In this document: positions 19,365 through 29,417 of the stretch, piece by piece
Layout of the letters: every line of letters starts with the position of its first letter
How positions within the stretch are numbered: position 1 is the first letter of the stretch
From: Stenotrophomonas sp. SAM-B
GTDB taxonomy: Bacteria; Pseudomonadota; Gammaproteobacteria; Xanthomonadales; Xanthomonadaceae
NCBI RefSeq assembly: GCF_013387485.1
Contig: NZ_JABBXB010000003.1
Location: 310,001-374,000 of the forward strand
Length of the DNA: 64,000 bases
Direction: 5' to 3'
Translations under genes and position numbers: made by a program
The notes under the pieces: generated by a model
What the model was told of the DNA's origin: nothing
Databases searched by the model: none
The model's input: the letters and a program-made list of their open reading frames with translations, nothing else

Positions 19365-19417
19365 CTGAAGTCACCGCAGATTTGCACTCATCAACCTCCC
19401 ACGAGCGTCCTTTTCCC

Positions 19418-20290
19418 ATGTTCAGTCGCATTGCTCTCTTCCTTCTGACCAACTTTGCGGTGCTGATCCTGGCCGGCATCGTGATGTCGGTACTGGGCGT
19501 TAATCCCAACCAGATGAGCGGTCTGCTGGTCTTTGCGGCCATCTTCGGCTTCGGCGGCTCGTTCATTTCACTGCTGCTGTCCAAGTTCATGGCCAAGCGC
19601 TCCACCGGCGCGGTGGTGATCACCGAGCCGCGCAACCAGACCGAGCGCTGGCTGCTGGCCACCGTGGAACGCCAGGCCCGCGAAGCCGGCATCGGCATGC
19701 CGGAAGTGGCGGTGTATGAAGGCCCTGAAATCAACGCCTTCGCCACCGGCGCCAATCGCAACAAGGCCCTGGTCGCGGTCTCCACCGGCCTGCTGCACAA
19801 CATGAGCGAAGACGAAGCCGAAGCCGTGCTCGGCCATGAAATCGCCCACGTCGCCAATGGCGACATGATCACCATGGCTCTGTTGCAGGGCGTGCTCAAC
19901 ACCTTCGTGATCGTCCTCGCCCGCATCGTCGGCGGCTTCATCGACAGCGCCCTGTCCGGCAACCGGGAAGGCGGCGGCCGCGGCTTCGCGTACTACATCA
20001 TCGTGTTCGTGCTCGAAATGGTGTTCGGCCTGTTCGCCACCATGATTTCCATGTGGTTCTCCCGTCACCGCGAATTCCGTGCCGACGCCGGCGGTGCCCA
20101 CCTGGCCGGCCGCCAGAAGATGATCGCCGCGCTGGAACGCCTCAAGGTCAACCACGGCCAGAGCACCCTGCCGACCCAGATCGCCGCCTTCGGCATCGCT
20201 GGCGGCGCTGCCAAGAAGCTGTTCATGAGCCACCCGCCGCTGGACGAGCGCATCGCCGCGCTTCGCGCCGCCAACAACACCGTGGTGTAA
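19418..20290 (+). CDS. htpX: Membrane protease HtpX
   Basis: Inner-membrane M48 zinc protease that removes misfolded membrane proteins alongside FtsH. There are two N-terminal membrane segments (residues about 5-25 and 35-55) and two more after the [10 protein letters not shown] zinc site near residue 147. The third ligand is the Glu of SRHREFRAD near 210. Length (290) is typical. The ATG at 19418 matches the family start MF-R-I-LF; no strong ribosome binding site is seen. A terminator follows directly. Confidence 0.95.
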   Translation: MFSRIALFLLTNFAVLILAGIVMSVLGVNPNQMSGLLVFAAIFGFGGSFISLLLSKFMAKRSTGAVVITEPRNQTERWLLATVERQAREAGIGMPEVAVYEGPEINAFATGANRNKALVAVSTGLLHNMSEDEAEAVLGHEIAHVANGDMITMALLQGVLNTFVIVLARIVGGFIDSALSGNREGGGRGFAYYIIVFVLEMVFGLFATMISMWFSRHREFRADAGGAHLAGRQKMIAALERLKVNHGQSTLPTQIAAFGIAGGAAKKLFMSHPPLDERIAALRAANNTVV

Positions 20291-20314
20291 CCCACACCGC
20301 AGTGCGCTGACCAG

Positions 20315-20342
20315 AACGCCCGGCTTTCGCCGGGCGTTTTTG
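20315..20342 (+). terminator. Terminator of htpX
   Basis: AACGCCCGGC (20315-20324), loop TTTC, GCCGGGCGTT (20329-20338), then TTTTTG. Stem perfect over 10 bp. Confidence 0.85.
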
Positions 20343-20407
20343 TTGGGCGCGGCCTCGGGCCCTCAGCTATGGAGGTGCTGCCGTTGCCGTTCGCAGCCGT
20401 TCAAGAG

Positions 20408-20427
20408 CAGCCGACCAGCGGTCGGCA
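20408..20427. repeat. SMAG-like palindrome without GTAG head
   Basis: AGCCGACCAGCGGTCGGC is a short GC palindrome of the kind repeated through the window, here in a degenerate form. The rest of the gap from 20345 to 20547 holds nothing I recognise except a hairpin (ACGGCGCC / GGCGCCGT) near 20508-20524 that may end suhB. Confidence 0.4.
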
Positions 20428-20547
20428 CGACCGACGCACGACGAGCCAGGCACGCGATGACCCGTCCAGCAGGGCGCACGATGACAGCCCCACAAACGCA
20501 GACGGCGCCCGAAGGCGCCGTCGTCATGCAGATCGCAACCCGCCCGA

Positions 20548-21375
20548 TCAGAACTTCGCGTCGAACTCCGCCGCGTAGCCGGTATTGACCAGGACCTTCT
20601 GCAGCGCATCGCTGATCTTCACGTTGCCCGCGACGATCTGCTGGGTTTCCGGACCACGGCTGTCCATGCGGGCCGGGGTCGCGCCCTTGAAATCGCAGAC
20701 CCGGCCACCGGCCTCACGGACCAGCAGCACGCCGGCTGCGATATCCCATGCCTTCACGCCGGCCTCGAAGTACGCATCGGCGCGGCCACAGGCGACATAG
20801 GCCAGATCCAGCGCCGCCGAACCGGTGCGGCGCACATCTTCCGCCTGCACCAGCAGCGCATCGACGGCCTTCAGCTGCGCACTCGTGCGCTGGCGTTCAC
20901 GCGGGGCAAAGCCGGTATGGATCATCGCGCCGCCCAGATCCTTGCGCTCGGCAATACGGATACGGCGGTCGTTGAACACCGCGCCCGCACCACGGCTTGC
21001 GGTGAACAGCTCATTGCGGAGCGGATCGAAGATCACCGCGTCGATCGGCTCACCGTTCTCGACCAGGGCGATGGACACGCAGTAATGGGGGAAGCCGCGC
21101 AGGTAGTTGCTGGTGCCGTCCAGCGGATCGATGACCCACATGTAACGGTTGACCGACTGCACGCCACCTTCCTCACCCATGATCCCGTACTCGGGATAGG
21201 CGCGCTTGAGTTCCTTGACGATGACCTTTTCCGCATCTGCATCGACTTCACTGGCATAGTCCATGCGGCCCTTCTGCACGACGTTCAACGCCTCGAGCTT
21301 GTTGATGTTGCGCAACAGGACGTTGCCGGCGAGGCGGGCGGCCTTGACCATGACGGTGACGGCGGGTTTCTGCAT
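20548..21375 (-). CDS. suhB: Inositol-1-monophosphatase SuhB
   Basis: Lithium-sensitive, Mg-dependent phosphatase of 275 residues; in E. coli it also joins the rRNA antitermination complex. The metal sites are visible: GEEGG near residue 69, [12 protein letters not shown] near 84 and [15 protein letters not shown] near 215. The ATG at 21375 has GGGAG nine bases upstream. It is divergent from trmJ, the same pairing as in other xanthomonads and many pseudomonads. Confidence 0.95.
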   Translation of the reverse strand: MQKPAVTVMVKAARLAGNVLLRNINKLEALNVVQKGRMDYASEVDADAEKVIVKELKRAYPEYGIMGEEGGVQSVNRYMWVIDPLDGTSNYLRGFPHYCVSIALVENGEPIDAVIFDPLRNELFTASRGAGAVFNDRRIRIAERKDLGGAMIHTGFAPRERQRTSAQLKAVDALLVQAEDVRRTGSAALDLAYVACGRADAYFEAGVKAWDIAAGVLLVREAGGRVCDFKGATPARMDSRGPETQQIVAGNVKISDALQKVLVNTGYAAEFDAKF

Positions 21376-21494
21376 GGCGAAAAGCTCCCGTAAAGGCAGA
21401 GTAGGGGTTTGGCGGGGGAAAAGAGCGGTCCCGGCGCAGAGGCCGGTCGCACAGTTTACCATTTGTCGCTGTCCTGCTCCCATTTGGCCTGTTC

Positions 21495-22268
21495 ATGTCC
21501 GTTGAAACCGCTCCCGCCCGCATCCGTTTCGTCCTGGTCGGCACCCAGCACCCCGGAAACATGGGGGCGGCCGCGCGGGCCATGAAAACCATGGGCCTGG
21601 GCCGCCTGGTCCTGGTGGCCCCGGAAAAACCGCTGGATGAAGAGGCCTTCCGCCGCTCCGCCGGCGCCGAAGATGTCCTCGGTGACGCCCCGGTCGTGGC
21701 GACCCTGGCCGAAGCCGTGGCCGATTGCCGCTTCGTGCTGGGCTGCACCGCCCGCTCGCGTCGGGTGCAGCTGGAAGAACTGCTGCCGGCCGTGGCTGCC
21801 CAGCGGGTGCTGGCCAAGGCCGCCGAGCCGGCCGAAGTCGCCTTCGTGTTCGGCCGCGAGCGCACCGGCCTGACCAATGAAGAGCTGCAGCTCTGCCATG
21901 CGGCCGTGCACATTCCCTCCAACCCAGAGTTCAGTTCCTTGAACCTGGCCGCCGCCGTCCAGGTGCTGGCCTATGAAGTGCGCATGGCGATCCTCGGCGC
22001 CGCCGAAGCCCCGGTCGCTGCCCCGGCCGAGCCCGGTTTCGGCGAAGCGCCGGCCAGCCATGCCCAGGTCGAAGGCCTGTTCGGCCAGCTCGGCGATACC
22101 CTCGATGAGATCGATTTCCACAAGGGCCGTGCGCCCGAATCGGCGATGCGCAAGCTGCGCCGCCTGTTCCTGCGGACGGAACTGAGCGAACAGGAAGTGC
22201 GGCTGCTGCGCGGCATCCTGTCCGACGCTCAGCGGATGGCGCGGTTGGCGACGAATAAGCCCCTGTAA
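21495..22268 (+). CDS. trmJ: tRNA Cm32/Um32 methyltransferase
   Basis: SPOUT-family enzyme that 2'-O-methylates residue 32 of certain tRNAs. Motifs: LVGTQHPGNMGAAARAMK at the N-terminus, VAFVFGRERTGLTNEEL and SSLNLAAAVQVLAYEVR forming the trefoil-knot cofactor site. The C-terminal extension (residues about 165-257) is helical and specific to TrmJ. Length 257 is normal. Confidence 0.93.
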   Translation: MSVETAPARIRFVLVGTQHPGNMGAAARAMKTMGLGRLVLVAPEKPLDEEAFRRSAGAEDVLGDAPVVATLAEAVADCRFVLGCTARSRRVQLEELLPAVAAQRVLAKAAEPAEVAFVFGRERTGLTNEELQLCHAAVHIPSNPEFSSLNLAAAVQVLAYEVRMAILGAAEAPVAAPAEPGFGEAPASHAQVEGLFGQLGDTLDEIDFHKGRAPESAMRKLRRLFLRTELSEQEVRLLRGILSDAQRMARLATNKPL

Positions 22269-22323
22269 GCTGACGCAGTTCTCATTTTTTCGGGTAGTCT
22301 GTCTCGATTCCTTGGGGGGAGTG

Positions 22324-23253
22324 ATGGGCTTGTCGAGACTGCGAAGGCTGCTGCAGAGCGTAATGCTGTGTCTGGCCATCGCCGCGATGACCGGTCCGGC
22401 GCTGGCCGGGCCCGCCCATGTCCTGGTGCTGGGCCGGATCAGTGACGACCCCAAGTCACACTATGCGCAACTGCAGCCCCTGCTCGATTACGTGATCCCC
22501 CGCATGCACGACGTCGGTATCACCGAAGGCCGCATCCTCATGGCGCGCGATGCCCAGCAGATGGGCAGCTACCTGCGCCGCGGCCGGGTCGACTGGGTGA
22601 CCGAAACCTCCGGCACCGCCGTGGCCCTGGGATTGCGCAGCGGCGCCAGACCGCTGCTGTTGACCGAGCGCAGCGGCGTGCGCGACTACCACACCGTGTT
22701 CTTCGTGCGCCGCGAGAGTCCCATCCAGACCCTGGAAGACCTGCGCGGGCACACCCTGGCCCTGCAGAACGTGGCGTCCACCAGTGCGTATCTGGTGCCG
22801 GTCATGACCCTGCTGCAGCATGGCGAAACGCCGGAGATACTGGCCTCGATCGGTGATGTCGCCGCGCCGGATACGGTGGGTTACGTGTTCGCGCGGTCGG
22901 AGTCGAACATCGCCACGTTCGTCCACAAGGGGCTGGTCGACGCGGGGGCGGTGAGCAGCGTGGACTGGTCCGATGGCAAGCGCATTCCCGCCAATTTCCT
23001 GCGCGATTTCCGCGTCATCCATCGCACCGCGCCGTATCCGCGGGCGGTCGAGATGGTGCGCGAGGGCCTGGACCCGCAGGTGCGCGACCGCCTGCAGCAG
23101 GTGCTGCTGGACGCCGCGTCCGATCCGCAGGCACGGCCGGCATTGAAGACGTTTTTTGGTACTTCCGGGTTCCACCGGGTGGATGCGCAGATGCAGCACC
23201 GGCTGGATGAATTGAAACAAGGCTTGACGCGCGTGCGGATGGAAGTGGAATGA
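22324..23253 (+). CDS. PhnD-like periplasmic substrate-binding protein
   Basis: A 309-residue exported protein with a signal peptide ending AGPALAG and the fold of phosphate/phosphonate-binding proteins (PhnD family): LVLGRISDDPKSHYAQLQPLLDY-like opening cut short here, ETSGTAVAL, FFVRRESPIQTLEDLRG and later ARSESNIATFV. No ABC transporter genes are nearby. Instead its last codons overlap the start of a membrane GGDEF/EAL gene by four bases (ATGA), so the two are translationally coupled. The likely role is to sense a small ligand and signal to that protein. GGGGGGAG lies just before ATG 22324. Confidence 0.8.
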   Translation: MGLSRLRRLLQSVMLCLAIAAMTGPALAGPAHVLVLGRISDDPKSHYAQLQPLLDYVIPRMHDVGITEGRILMARDAQQMGSYLRRGRVDWVTETSGTAVALGLRSGARPLLLTERSGVRDYHTVFFVRRESPIQTLEDLRGHTLALQNVASTSAYLVPVMTLLQHGETPEILASIGDVAAPDTVGYVFARSESNIATFVHKGLVDAGAVSSVDWSDGKRIPANFLRDFRVIHRTAPYPRAVEMVREGLDPQVRDRLQQVLLDAASDPQARPALKTFFGTSGFHRVDAQMQHRLDELKQGLTRVRMEVE

Positions 23254-25376
23254 GTCGCTTGGGTTCCGGAATGCAGGCCCGCTTCGTGCTGGCGATGGGC
23301 GGCGCGATGCTGGTCGTGGTGGCGATCGTGGCCGTGGTGCTTGGGCGCCAGGCCACGATGCAGGAGGAGGTGCAGCACCTCAGTGGCACGGTCATCCATG
23401 ACCTGTTCGACCGCAGCGTGCGCAGCCGGGGCGAAGCGCTGGCGCGTGAGCTGTCCGATGCGCTGGCCAACCCGCTGTACTACAACGACCTGGAGCAGGT
23501 CGGGGCGCTGGTGCGCAATACCTCCCGGCAGCAGGTGGTGCGTTATGTGCTGGTGTTCGACGACCAGGGCCGGCTGATCCACGATGGCACGGTGGACGTG
23601 CTGGAGTTCGGCCAGCCCATGACCGACCCGCTCGCTGCAGGTGCCGCCGGCGCACGCGAACTGGTGGTGCAGGCCTCGCCCAAGGTGCTCGACAACGCGA
23701 TGCCGATCATGATCGGCAACCAGCGGATCGGCGGGGTGCGCGTGGGCATGGCGCTGGACGATGTGCAGGCCATGGAGCGGCAGGCCAACCAGACCTTGGG
23801 CGATCGCCTGCAGCAGGTCGGCAAGCGCCATCTGGGGTGGCTGCTGCTGATGCTCGGCCTGTTGATCGGGATCGGCGCGGTGGTGATCATTTACGTGCAG
23901 CGCACGCTGGTCACGCCGATCCGTTGGCTGGCCGGTGCTGCCCGCCAGATCGAGGCGGGCGATTACACCCTGCGGATGCCGGAGAGCCGCCGGCAGGACG
24001 AGGTCGGCGAGTTGATGCGTGCGTTCGACCGCATGAGCCAGGCAATCGCGCGGCATGACCGCGAAGTGCGGCACATGGCCTATACCGATGCGCTGACCGG
24101 CCTGACCAACCGGCTGGCGTTCCGCGAGGCGCTCGATCATCGCCTGATGGCGGCGCGCGCCTCCGGACACCGGCTGGGGCTGCTGTTCGCCGACATGGAC
24201 GATTTCAAGCGAGTCAACGACACCCTGGGGCACGAGGCCGGCGACGAGGCGCTACTGCAGTTCGCGCAGCGGATCAGCGCGGCGGTCGCCCAGGCCGGCG
24301 GCGACGAGGCGTTGTTGGCGCGCTTCGGCGGCGACGAGTTCGTGATCCTGATCGGAGAGGGCGATGTCGCCGCCGGGGCCCGCGAGCTGGCCGAGATCCT
24401 CGTGCGCGAGCTGGGCAAGCCGCTCGTGGTGCAGGGCCGGGAGCTGTTCCTGGGCACCTCGATCGGCGTGACACTGTTCCCCGATGATGCTGCCGATGCC
24501 ACCACGCTGCTGAAGAACGGCGACATCGCGATGTACCAGGCCAAGATGGCCGGCAAGAACTGTTACCGCTATTACAGCCGGGCGATGGACCATGCGGTCG
24601 AGCGCCGCGTGCACATGGAGCAGGAGTTGCGCGGTGCCTGGGAGCGCGGCGAACTGCGGCTGGCCTACCAGCCGATCTTCCGCACCCGCGACCGTCGCAT
24701 GGTCGGGGTGGAGGTGCTGCTGCGCTGGCAGCACCCGACCCTCGGCACGATTCCGCCCTCGGTGTTCATCGAAGTGGCCGAGCAGAGCGGCCTGATCGAG
24801 GTGATCGGCCCCAAGGTCCTGCGCGCGGCCTGCACCGAGGCGGTGCAATGGCCGGCCGGCGTGGACGGCGAGGGCCTGTTCGTGTCGGTCAACGTGTCAC
24901 CGCGCCAGCTGCGGGGCGGGGAACTGCCGACCCTGGTCGCCGACTGCCTGCGCGATACCGGCCTGCCGGCCTCGCGCCTGCACCTGGAGCTGACCGAAAC
25001 GGCGGTGATCGGCGATGAAATGCTGGCTGCGGCGCTGCTGGACAAGCTGCACCGGACCGGCGTCAAGGTCTGGCTGGATGATTTCGGGACCGGCTTCTCG
25101 GGCTTGAGCCACCTGCGCCAGGTGCCGGTGGACGGGGTCAAGATCGACAAGAGTTTCGTCGCCGACATGCAGCGCGACCCGGACGACCTGGCCCTGACCA
25201 CGGCGATCATCGCCATGGCCCATGCGCTGGGGATCACCGTGGTCGCCGAAGGCATCGAACAGGAAGTGCAGTTCGACCTGCTGGCCCAGCGCGGCTGCGA
25301 CCTGGCCCAGGGCTACTGGCTCAGCCACCCGGTCAGCGCGACCGAGGTGGTGCAGCTCCTCGAATCGGGTCGCTGA
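23250..25376 (+). CDS. Membrane GGDEF/EAL cyclic-di-GMP protein
   Basis: A 708-residue inner-membrane protein. Membrane segments at about 10-32 and 195-217 bracket a 160-residue periplasmic sensor. A HAMP domain follows (about 218-270), then GGDEF (motif FGGDEF at 359-364) and EAL. The GGDEF site is canonical but the RxxD inhibitory site is missing (GDEA in its place). The EAL motif reads EVL (488-490), while the other catalytic residues remain: VSVNVS, ELTE, DDFG (610-613), KID and EGIE. So it may make and break c-di-GMP. Its operon partner is the periplasmic binding protein just upstream. Confidence 0.92.
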   Translation: MSRLGSGMQARFVLAMGGAMLVVVAIVAVVLGRQATMQEEVQHLSGTVIHDLFDRSVRSRGEALARELSDALANPLYYNDLEQVGALVRNTSRQQVVRYVLVFDDQGRLIHDGTVDVLEFGQPMTDPLAAGAAGARELVVQASPKVLDNAMPIMIGNQRIGGVRVGMALDDVQAMERQANQTLGDRLQQVGKRHLGWLLLMLGLLIGIGAVVIIYVQRTLVTPIRWLAGAARQIEAGDYTLRMPESRRQDEVGELMRAFDRMSQAIARHDREVRHMAYTDALTGLTNRLAFREALDHRLMAARASGHRLGLLFADMDDFKRVNDTLGHEAGDEALLQFAQRISAAVAQAGGDEALLARFGGDEFVILIGEGDVAAGARELAEILVRELGKPLVVQGRELFLGTSIGVTLFPDDAADATTLLKNGDIAMYQAKMAGKNCYRYYSRAMDHAVERRVHMEQELRGAWERGELRLAYQPIFRTRDRRMVGVEVLLRWQHPTLGTIPPSVFIEVAEQSGLIEVIGPKVLRAACTEAVQWPAGVDGEGLFVSVNVSPRQLRGGELPTLVADCLRDTGLPASRLHLELTETAVIGDEMLAAALLDKLHRTGVKVWLDDFGTGFSGLSHLRQVPVDGVKIDKSFVADMQRDPDDLALTTAIIAMAHALGITVVAEGIEQEVQFDLLAQRGCDLAQGYWLSHPVSATEVVQLLESGR

Positions 25377-25383
25377 TTAACAA

Positions 25384-26388
25384 TTACACCGGCCGCTTGC
25401 TGGTGTCGCCGGAGATCTCGCGGACCAGCTTCGGCACCAAATAGCCGGACAGGCGCGCGGTCAGCTGCGCATGCAGGTCCTTGGCGATGTCGTCGTCCAC
25501 TTCGAAGTGGGCCACGCCTTCGACCCGATCCACCTGGTACAGGTAGTAGGGCAGCACACCGGCGGCGAAGCTGCGCTCGCTCAGTGCCTGCAGCGCCTCG
25601 ATCGAATCGTTGACCCCGCGCAACAGCACCGCCTGGTTGAGCAGGGTGGCGCCGGCCCCGCGCAGGCGCGCCATCGCGGCATCCACCGACGCATCGAATT
25701 CGTTGGCGTGGTTGGCATGGATCACGAACGCCACCGGCCACGGCAGGCTGTCCAGCCACTGCACCAGTTCGTCGTCCACCCGTTCGGGCAGCACCACCGG
25801 CAGCCGGCTGTGGATGCGCAGCCGGCGCAGGTGCGGGATCTGCCTGAGCGCCTGGGTCAGCTCGACCAGCTTGTGCGTGGCCAGCGACAGCGGGTCGCCG
25901 CCGGACAGGATCACCTCGTCGATGTCCGGGTCCTGCGCGATCGCGTCCACCGCATCGCGCCAGCCCTCGCGGGCCGCGTTCTCGGTGCCGTAGTCGAAAT
26001 GGCGGCGGAAACAGTAGCGGCAGTTGATCGCGCAGCTGCCGGTGGTGACCAGCAGGGCACGGCCGCGGTACTTCTGGATGACCCCCGTGGCCTTCTTGGC
26101 CGCGCCGTCACCGACCGCGTCCAGGCTGAAGCCAGGGACGATCTTGAGCTCGTCGGTGATCGGCAGCACCTGGCGGAGCAGGGGGTCGTGGCGGTCGCCG
26201 TGGCGCATCCGGGCCGCGAAGCCCTGCGGCACGCGCACCGCGAACTGGCCGGCCGCTTCGTCCGAGACGCCCAGCTCCACCGGATCCAGCCCCAGCTGCC
26301 GCAGCAGCTCGCGCGGGTCGCGGATCGCCTCGCGCCACCGTTGCTGCCAGCGGACGGGGGCGGCCAGGGGCGTGGCGGAAAGCTGCAT
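25384..26388 (-). CDS. epmB: EF-P beta-lysylation protein (lysine 2,3-aminomutase type)
   Basis: Radical-SAM, PLP-dependent enzyme that turns L-lysine to (R)-beta-lysine for attachment to elongation factor P. The radical-SAM cluster is [12 protein letters not shown] near residue 108; [10 protein letters not shown] and LRIHSRLP follow, then VPKLVREI with the PLP Lys at the end. Length 334 from ATG 26388; an ATG at 26412 is an alternative. It is divergent from efp, its substrate, a pairing seen in many gammaproteobacteria. EpmA is not in the window. Confidence 0.95.
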   Translation of the reverse strand: MQLSATPLAAPVRWQQRWREAIRDPRELLRQLGLDPVELGVSDEAAGQFAVRVPQGFAARMRHGDRHDPLLRQVLPITDELKIVPGFSLDAVGDGAAKKATGVIQKYRGRALLVTTGSCAINCRYCFRRHFDYGTENAAREGWRDAVDAIAQDPDIDEVILSGGDPLSLATHKLVELTQALRQIPHLRRLRIHSRLPVVLPERVDDELVQWLDSLPWPVAFVIHANHANEFDASVDAAMARLRGAGATLLNQAVLLRGVNDSIEALQALSERSFAAGVLPYYLYQVDRVEGVAHFEVDDDIAKDLHAQLTARLSGYLVPKLVREISGDTSKRPV

Positions 26389-26514
26389 GGAATGGGGGCC
26401 TGCGGTTATCATGTGGGTCAGAAATATCGAGTCACCCCACCGGTGTCGGTGGGATTTCCCATTCTATCCGGCTCGCCGCGCCTGCGCGGCGTTTGCCCAT
26501 TCAGGAGTTTCAGC

Positions 26515-27084
26515 ATGGCCACTGTTGGCATGAACGACGTCAAGAACGGGATGAAGATCCTGGTCAACAATGAACCAGCGGTCATCACCGAGACCGAATA
26601 CGTCAAGCCGGGCAAGGGCCAGGCCTTCACCCGCATGAAGTACCGCTTCATCAAGTCGGGCCGCGTGGTCGAAATGACCATGAAGGCGACCGATGACGTT
26701 GAGAAGGCCGACGTCGTGGATACCAACATGGACTTCATGTACAGCGACGGCGAATTCTGGCACTTCATGGACCCGGAATCCTTCGAGCAGGTCCAGGCCA
26801 CCAAGGCCGGCATGGGCGGCGCGGAGAAGTGGCTGAAGGGCGAAGAGTCCTGCATCGTCACCCTGTGGAACGGCGAGCCGATCTTCGTGCAGCCGCCGAA
26901 CTTCGTCGAACTGAAGATCACCGAAACCGACCCGGGCGTCCGTGGCGATACCTCGGGCGGCGGCGGCAAGCCGGCCACCCTGGAAACCGGTGCGGTGGTC
27001 CGCGTGCCGCTGTTCGTCAACCAGGATGAAATCATCAAGGTCGACACCCGCTCGGGCGAATACTCCGCGCGCGCAGGCAAGTAA
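26515..27084 (+). CDS. efp: Elongation factor P
   Basis: Relieves ribosome stalling at polyproline. Three beta-barrel domains in 189 residues. The modified lysine is K34, in [11 protein letters not shown], which fits EpmB-type beta-lysylation. CAGGAG lies eight bases before ATG 26515. The upstream gap (26413-26514) has an inverted repeat CCCCACCG / CGGTGGGA. A 9-bp hairpin overlaps the stop codon. Confidence 0.97.
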   Translation: MATVGMNDVKNGMKILVNNEPAVITETEYVKPGKGQAFTRMKYRFIKSGRVVEMTMKATDDVEKADVVDTNMDFMYSDGEFWHFMDPESFEQVQATKAGMGGAEKWLKGEESCIVTLWNGEPIFVQPPNFVELKITETDPGVRGDTSGGGGKPATLETGAVVRVPLFVNQDEIIKVDTRSGEYSARAGK

Positions 27085-27266
27085 TCCGGCGAAGCCGGAT
27101 TACGGTAGAGCCGACCGTTGGTCGGCTGCGCCACCCGGTAGCCGATCGTTGATCGGCCGGCCCTTGCCAGTGCCGACCGTTGGTCGGCACCCAGGCGCAG
27201 CCCGGCGGCACTTCCCGGCGTTCATGATGCCGACACCACGCGCAGCCGAGCATGGCTCGGCTCTAC
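27082..27266. repeat. Cluster of SMAG-type palindromes after efp
   Basis: Starts with hairpin TAATCCGGC/GCCGGATTA (27082-27102). Then come GTAG-headed palindromes at 27105-27127 and 27138-27157, a headless one at 27171-27189, and one in the opposite orientation ending CTAC at 27244-27266. The GTAG head and short GC stem are the mark of S. maltophilia GTAG (SMAG) elements. They fill the 240-bp gap before the amidohydrolase gene and may end or stabilise the efp transcript. Confidence 0.75.
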
Positions 27267-27325
27267 CTCCAGAGCGCCCCGGTCGCACACGCCTTCGGGG
27301 TCGCCGCCCAGCACAGTGAGTCCGC

Positions 27326-28669
27326 ATGACCGACACCGCCCGCATTCCCGAAGCCTGTGACCTGTTGATCGAAGCCGGTTACGTGGTCCCGATCGAACCG
27401 CATGCGGTGGTGCTGGAAGAGCATGCCGTGGCCGTGCGCGGTGGCGAGATCGTCGCGATCCTGCCGCGTGCCGAAGCGCGCGAGCGCTTTGCGCCCAAGC
27501 AGACGGTCTCGCGCCCGGAGGCGGCGCTGATGCCGGGCCTGGTCAACGCGCATACCCACAATCCCATGACCCTGCTGCGGGGCGTCGCCGACGACCTGCC
27601 GCTGATGGTCTGGCTGCAGCAGCACATCTGGCCGGTGGAAGCGGCGGTGATCGGGCCGGAGTTCGTGGCCGACGGCACCACCCTGGCGATCGCCGAGATG
27701 CTGCGCGGCGGCACCACCTGCGCCAACGAAAACTACTTCTTCTCCGACGTCCAGGCCGCCGTCTACAAGCAGCACGGGTTCCGTGCGCTGGTCGGCGCGG
27801 TGATCATCGATTTCCCGACCGCCTGGGCCAAGACCGACGACGAGTACTTCGCCAAGGCCGGCGAGCTGCACGACCAGTGGCGCAACGACCCGCTGATCGG
27901 CACCTCGTTCGCGCCGCACGCCCCGTACACCGTCAACGACGCGAACTTCGAACGCGTGCGCATGCTGTCCGATCAACTGGATATGCAGGTCCACCTGCAC
28001 ACGCATGAGACGGCTCAGGAAATCAGCGACTCGATCAAGCTGCATGGCCAGCGTCCGCTGGCGCGGCTGGATCGGCTCGGCCTGGTCAACGACCGCCTGA
28101 TCGCCGTGCACATGACCCAGCTGACCGAGGCGGAAATCCACCTGTGCGCCGAGCGCGGCGTCAGCGTGGTGCACTGCCCGGAATCCAACCTCAAGCTGGC
28201 CTCCGGCTTCTGCCCGGCCTGCGCCCTGCAGCGTGCCGGCGTGAACCTGGCGATCGGCACCGACGGCTGCGCCAGCAACAACGACCTGGACATGTTCAGC
28301 GAGAACCGCACTGCGGCGATCCTGGCCAAAGCCGTCGCCAATGATGCGACCGCGCTGGACGCGGCCACCACGCTGCGCGCGGCCACGCTGGGCGGCGCCC
28401 GCGCGCTGGGCTTCGGCGACCGCATCGGCTCGATCGAGGTCGGCAAGCAGGCCGACCTGGTCTGCGTGGACCTGTCCGCGCTGGAAACCCAACCGCTGCA
28501 CCATGTGCTTTCGCAGCTCGTCTACGCCGCCGGCCGCCATCAGGTCAGCGATGTCTGGATCGCCGGCCAGCCCAAGCTGGTCCAGCGCGAACTGATTGGC
28601 ATGGACACCGCGGCGATCGTCGCCAACGCCCGCCAGTGGCGCGAGCGTATCCGACACATCCGTGCTTGA
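27326..28669 (+). CDS. mtaD: Methylthioadenosine/S-adenosylhomocysteine deaminase-like amidohydrolase
   Basis: TRZ/ATZ-family metal-dependent deaminase, 447 residues. The metal site is seen in NAHTHNP (near 72), [10 protein letters not shown], the HMTQL histidine and GTDGCASNN. Sequence and neighbourhood (immediately before ubiG and a HAD phosphatase) match the pseudomonad enzyme that deaminates 5'-methylthioadenosine. Substrate is inferred; related family members act on S-adenosylhomocysteine or triazines. The gene begins after the SMAG cluster. Confidence 0.8.
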   Translation: MTDTARIPEACDLLIEAGYVVPIEPHAVVLEEHAVAVRGGEIVAILPRAEARERFAPKQTVSRPEAALMPGLVNAHTHNPMTLLRGVADDLPLMVWLQQHIWPVEAAVIGPEFVADGTTLAIAEMLRGGTTCANENYFFSDVQAAVYKQHGFRALVGAVIIDFPTAWAKTDDEYFAKAGELHDQWRNDPLIGTSFAPHAPYTVNDANFERVRMLSDQLDMQVHLHTHETAQEISDSIKLHGQRPLARLDRLGLVNDRLIAVHMTQLTEAEIHLCAERGVSVVHCPESNLKLASGFCPACALQRAGVNLAIGTDGCASNNDLDMFSENRTAAILAKAVANDATALDAATTLRAATLGGARALGFGDRIGSIEVGKQADLVCVDLSALETQPLHHVLSQLVYAAGRHQVSDVWIAGQPKLVQRELIGMDTAAIVANARQWRERIRHIRA

Positions 28670-28685
28670 TGCACCAAGGATCCCC

Positions 28686-29417
28686 ATGAACACCCCTCCT
28701 GCTTCCACCAATTTCGATCAGGCCGAACTGGACAAGTTCGCCGCGCTCGCCAACCGCTGGTGGGACGTCGACGGCCCGCAGAAGCCGCTGCATGCGCTGA
28801 ACCCGGTACGCCTGAAGTACGTCGCCCAGCGCGTTACTCTGCGTGGCGCCCGTGTGCTCGACATCGGCTGCGGCGGCGGCCTGCTCAGCGAGGCGCTGGC
28901 GAAGGAAGGTGCGGACGTCACCGCGATCGACCTGGCCCCGGAACTGGTCAAGGTCGCGCGCCTGCACGGGCTGGAGTCCGGCGTCAGCGTCGATTACCGC
29001 GTGCAGGCCGCTGAAGACCTGGCCGCCGAACAGCCGGGCAGCTTCGACGTGGTCACCTGCATGGAAATGCTCGAGCACGTGCCGGACCCGGGCGCGATCA
29101 TCGCCGCCTGCCACCGTCTGCTGAAGCCGGGCGGCCAGCTGTTCCTGTCCACCGTCAACCGCACCCCGGCCGCGTTCGCCGTAGCGATCGTCGGTGCCGA
29201 GTACGTGGCGCGGCTGCTGCCCAAGGGCACGCACCACTACCAGGATTTCATCAAGCCGGCCGAGCTGGGCAAGTGGCTGCGCGAAGCGGATTTCAACCTG
29301 CGCGACGTCAGTGGCATGGCCTATGAGCCGTGGGGCAACCGGGCCCGCCTGAGTCCGCGCACCGACATCAATTACCTGGCCCATGCGGTCAAGCCGGACG
29401 CCGCCGCCCGTGTCTGA
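28686..29417 (+). CDS. ubiG: Ubiquinone O-methyltransferase UbiG
   Basis: SAM-dependent methyltransferase for both O-methylations of ubiquinone synthesis. The SAM loop is [13 protein letters not shown] near residue 56, followed by EMLEHVPDP and [13 protein letters not shown]. An N-terminal segment [10 protein letters not shown] and the DFIKPAEL motif are typical of UbiG. Length 243. AAGGA lies five bases before ATG 28686. Its last eight bases overlap the next gene. Confidence 0.96.
   Translation: MNTPPASTNFDQAELDKFAALANRWWDVDGPQKPLHALNPVRLKYVAQRVTLRGARVLDIGCGGGLLSEALAKEGADVTAIDLAPELVKVARLHGLESGVSVDYRVQAAEDLAAEQPGSFDVVTCMEMLEHVPDPGAIIAACHRLLKPGGQLFLSTVNRTPAAFAVAIVGAEYVARLLPKGTHHYQDFIKPAELGKWLREADFNLRDVSGMAYEPWGNRARLSPRTDINYLAHAVKPDAAARV

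Noticed and set aside
23250..25376. The GGDEF/EAL protein as an inactive LapD-type receptor
   Set aside because: GGDEF and most EAL catalytic residues are intact, so enzyme activity is more likely than a degenerate receptor.
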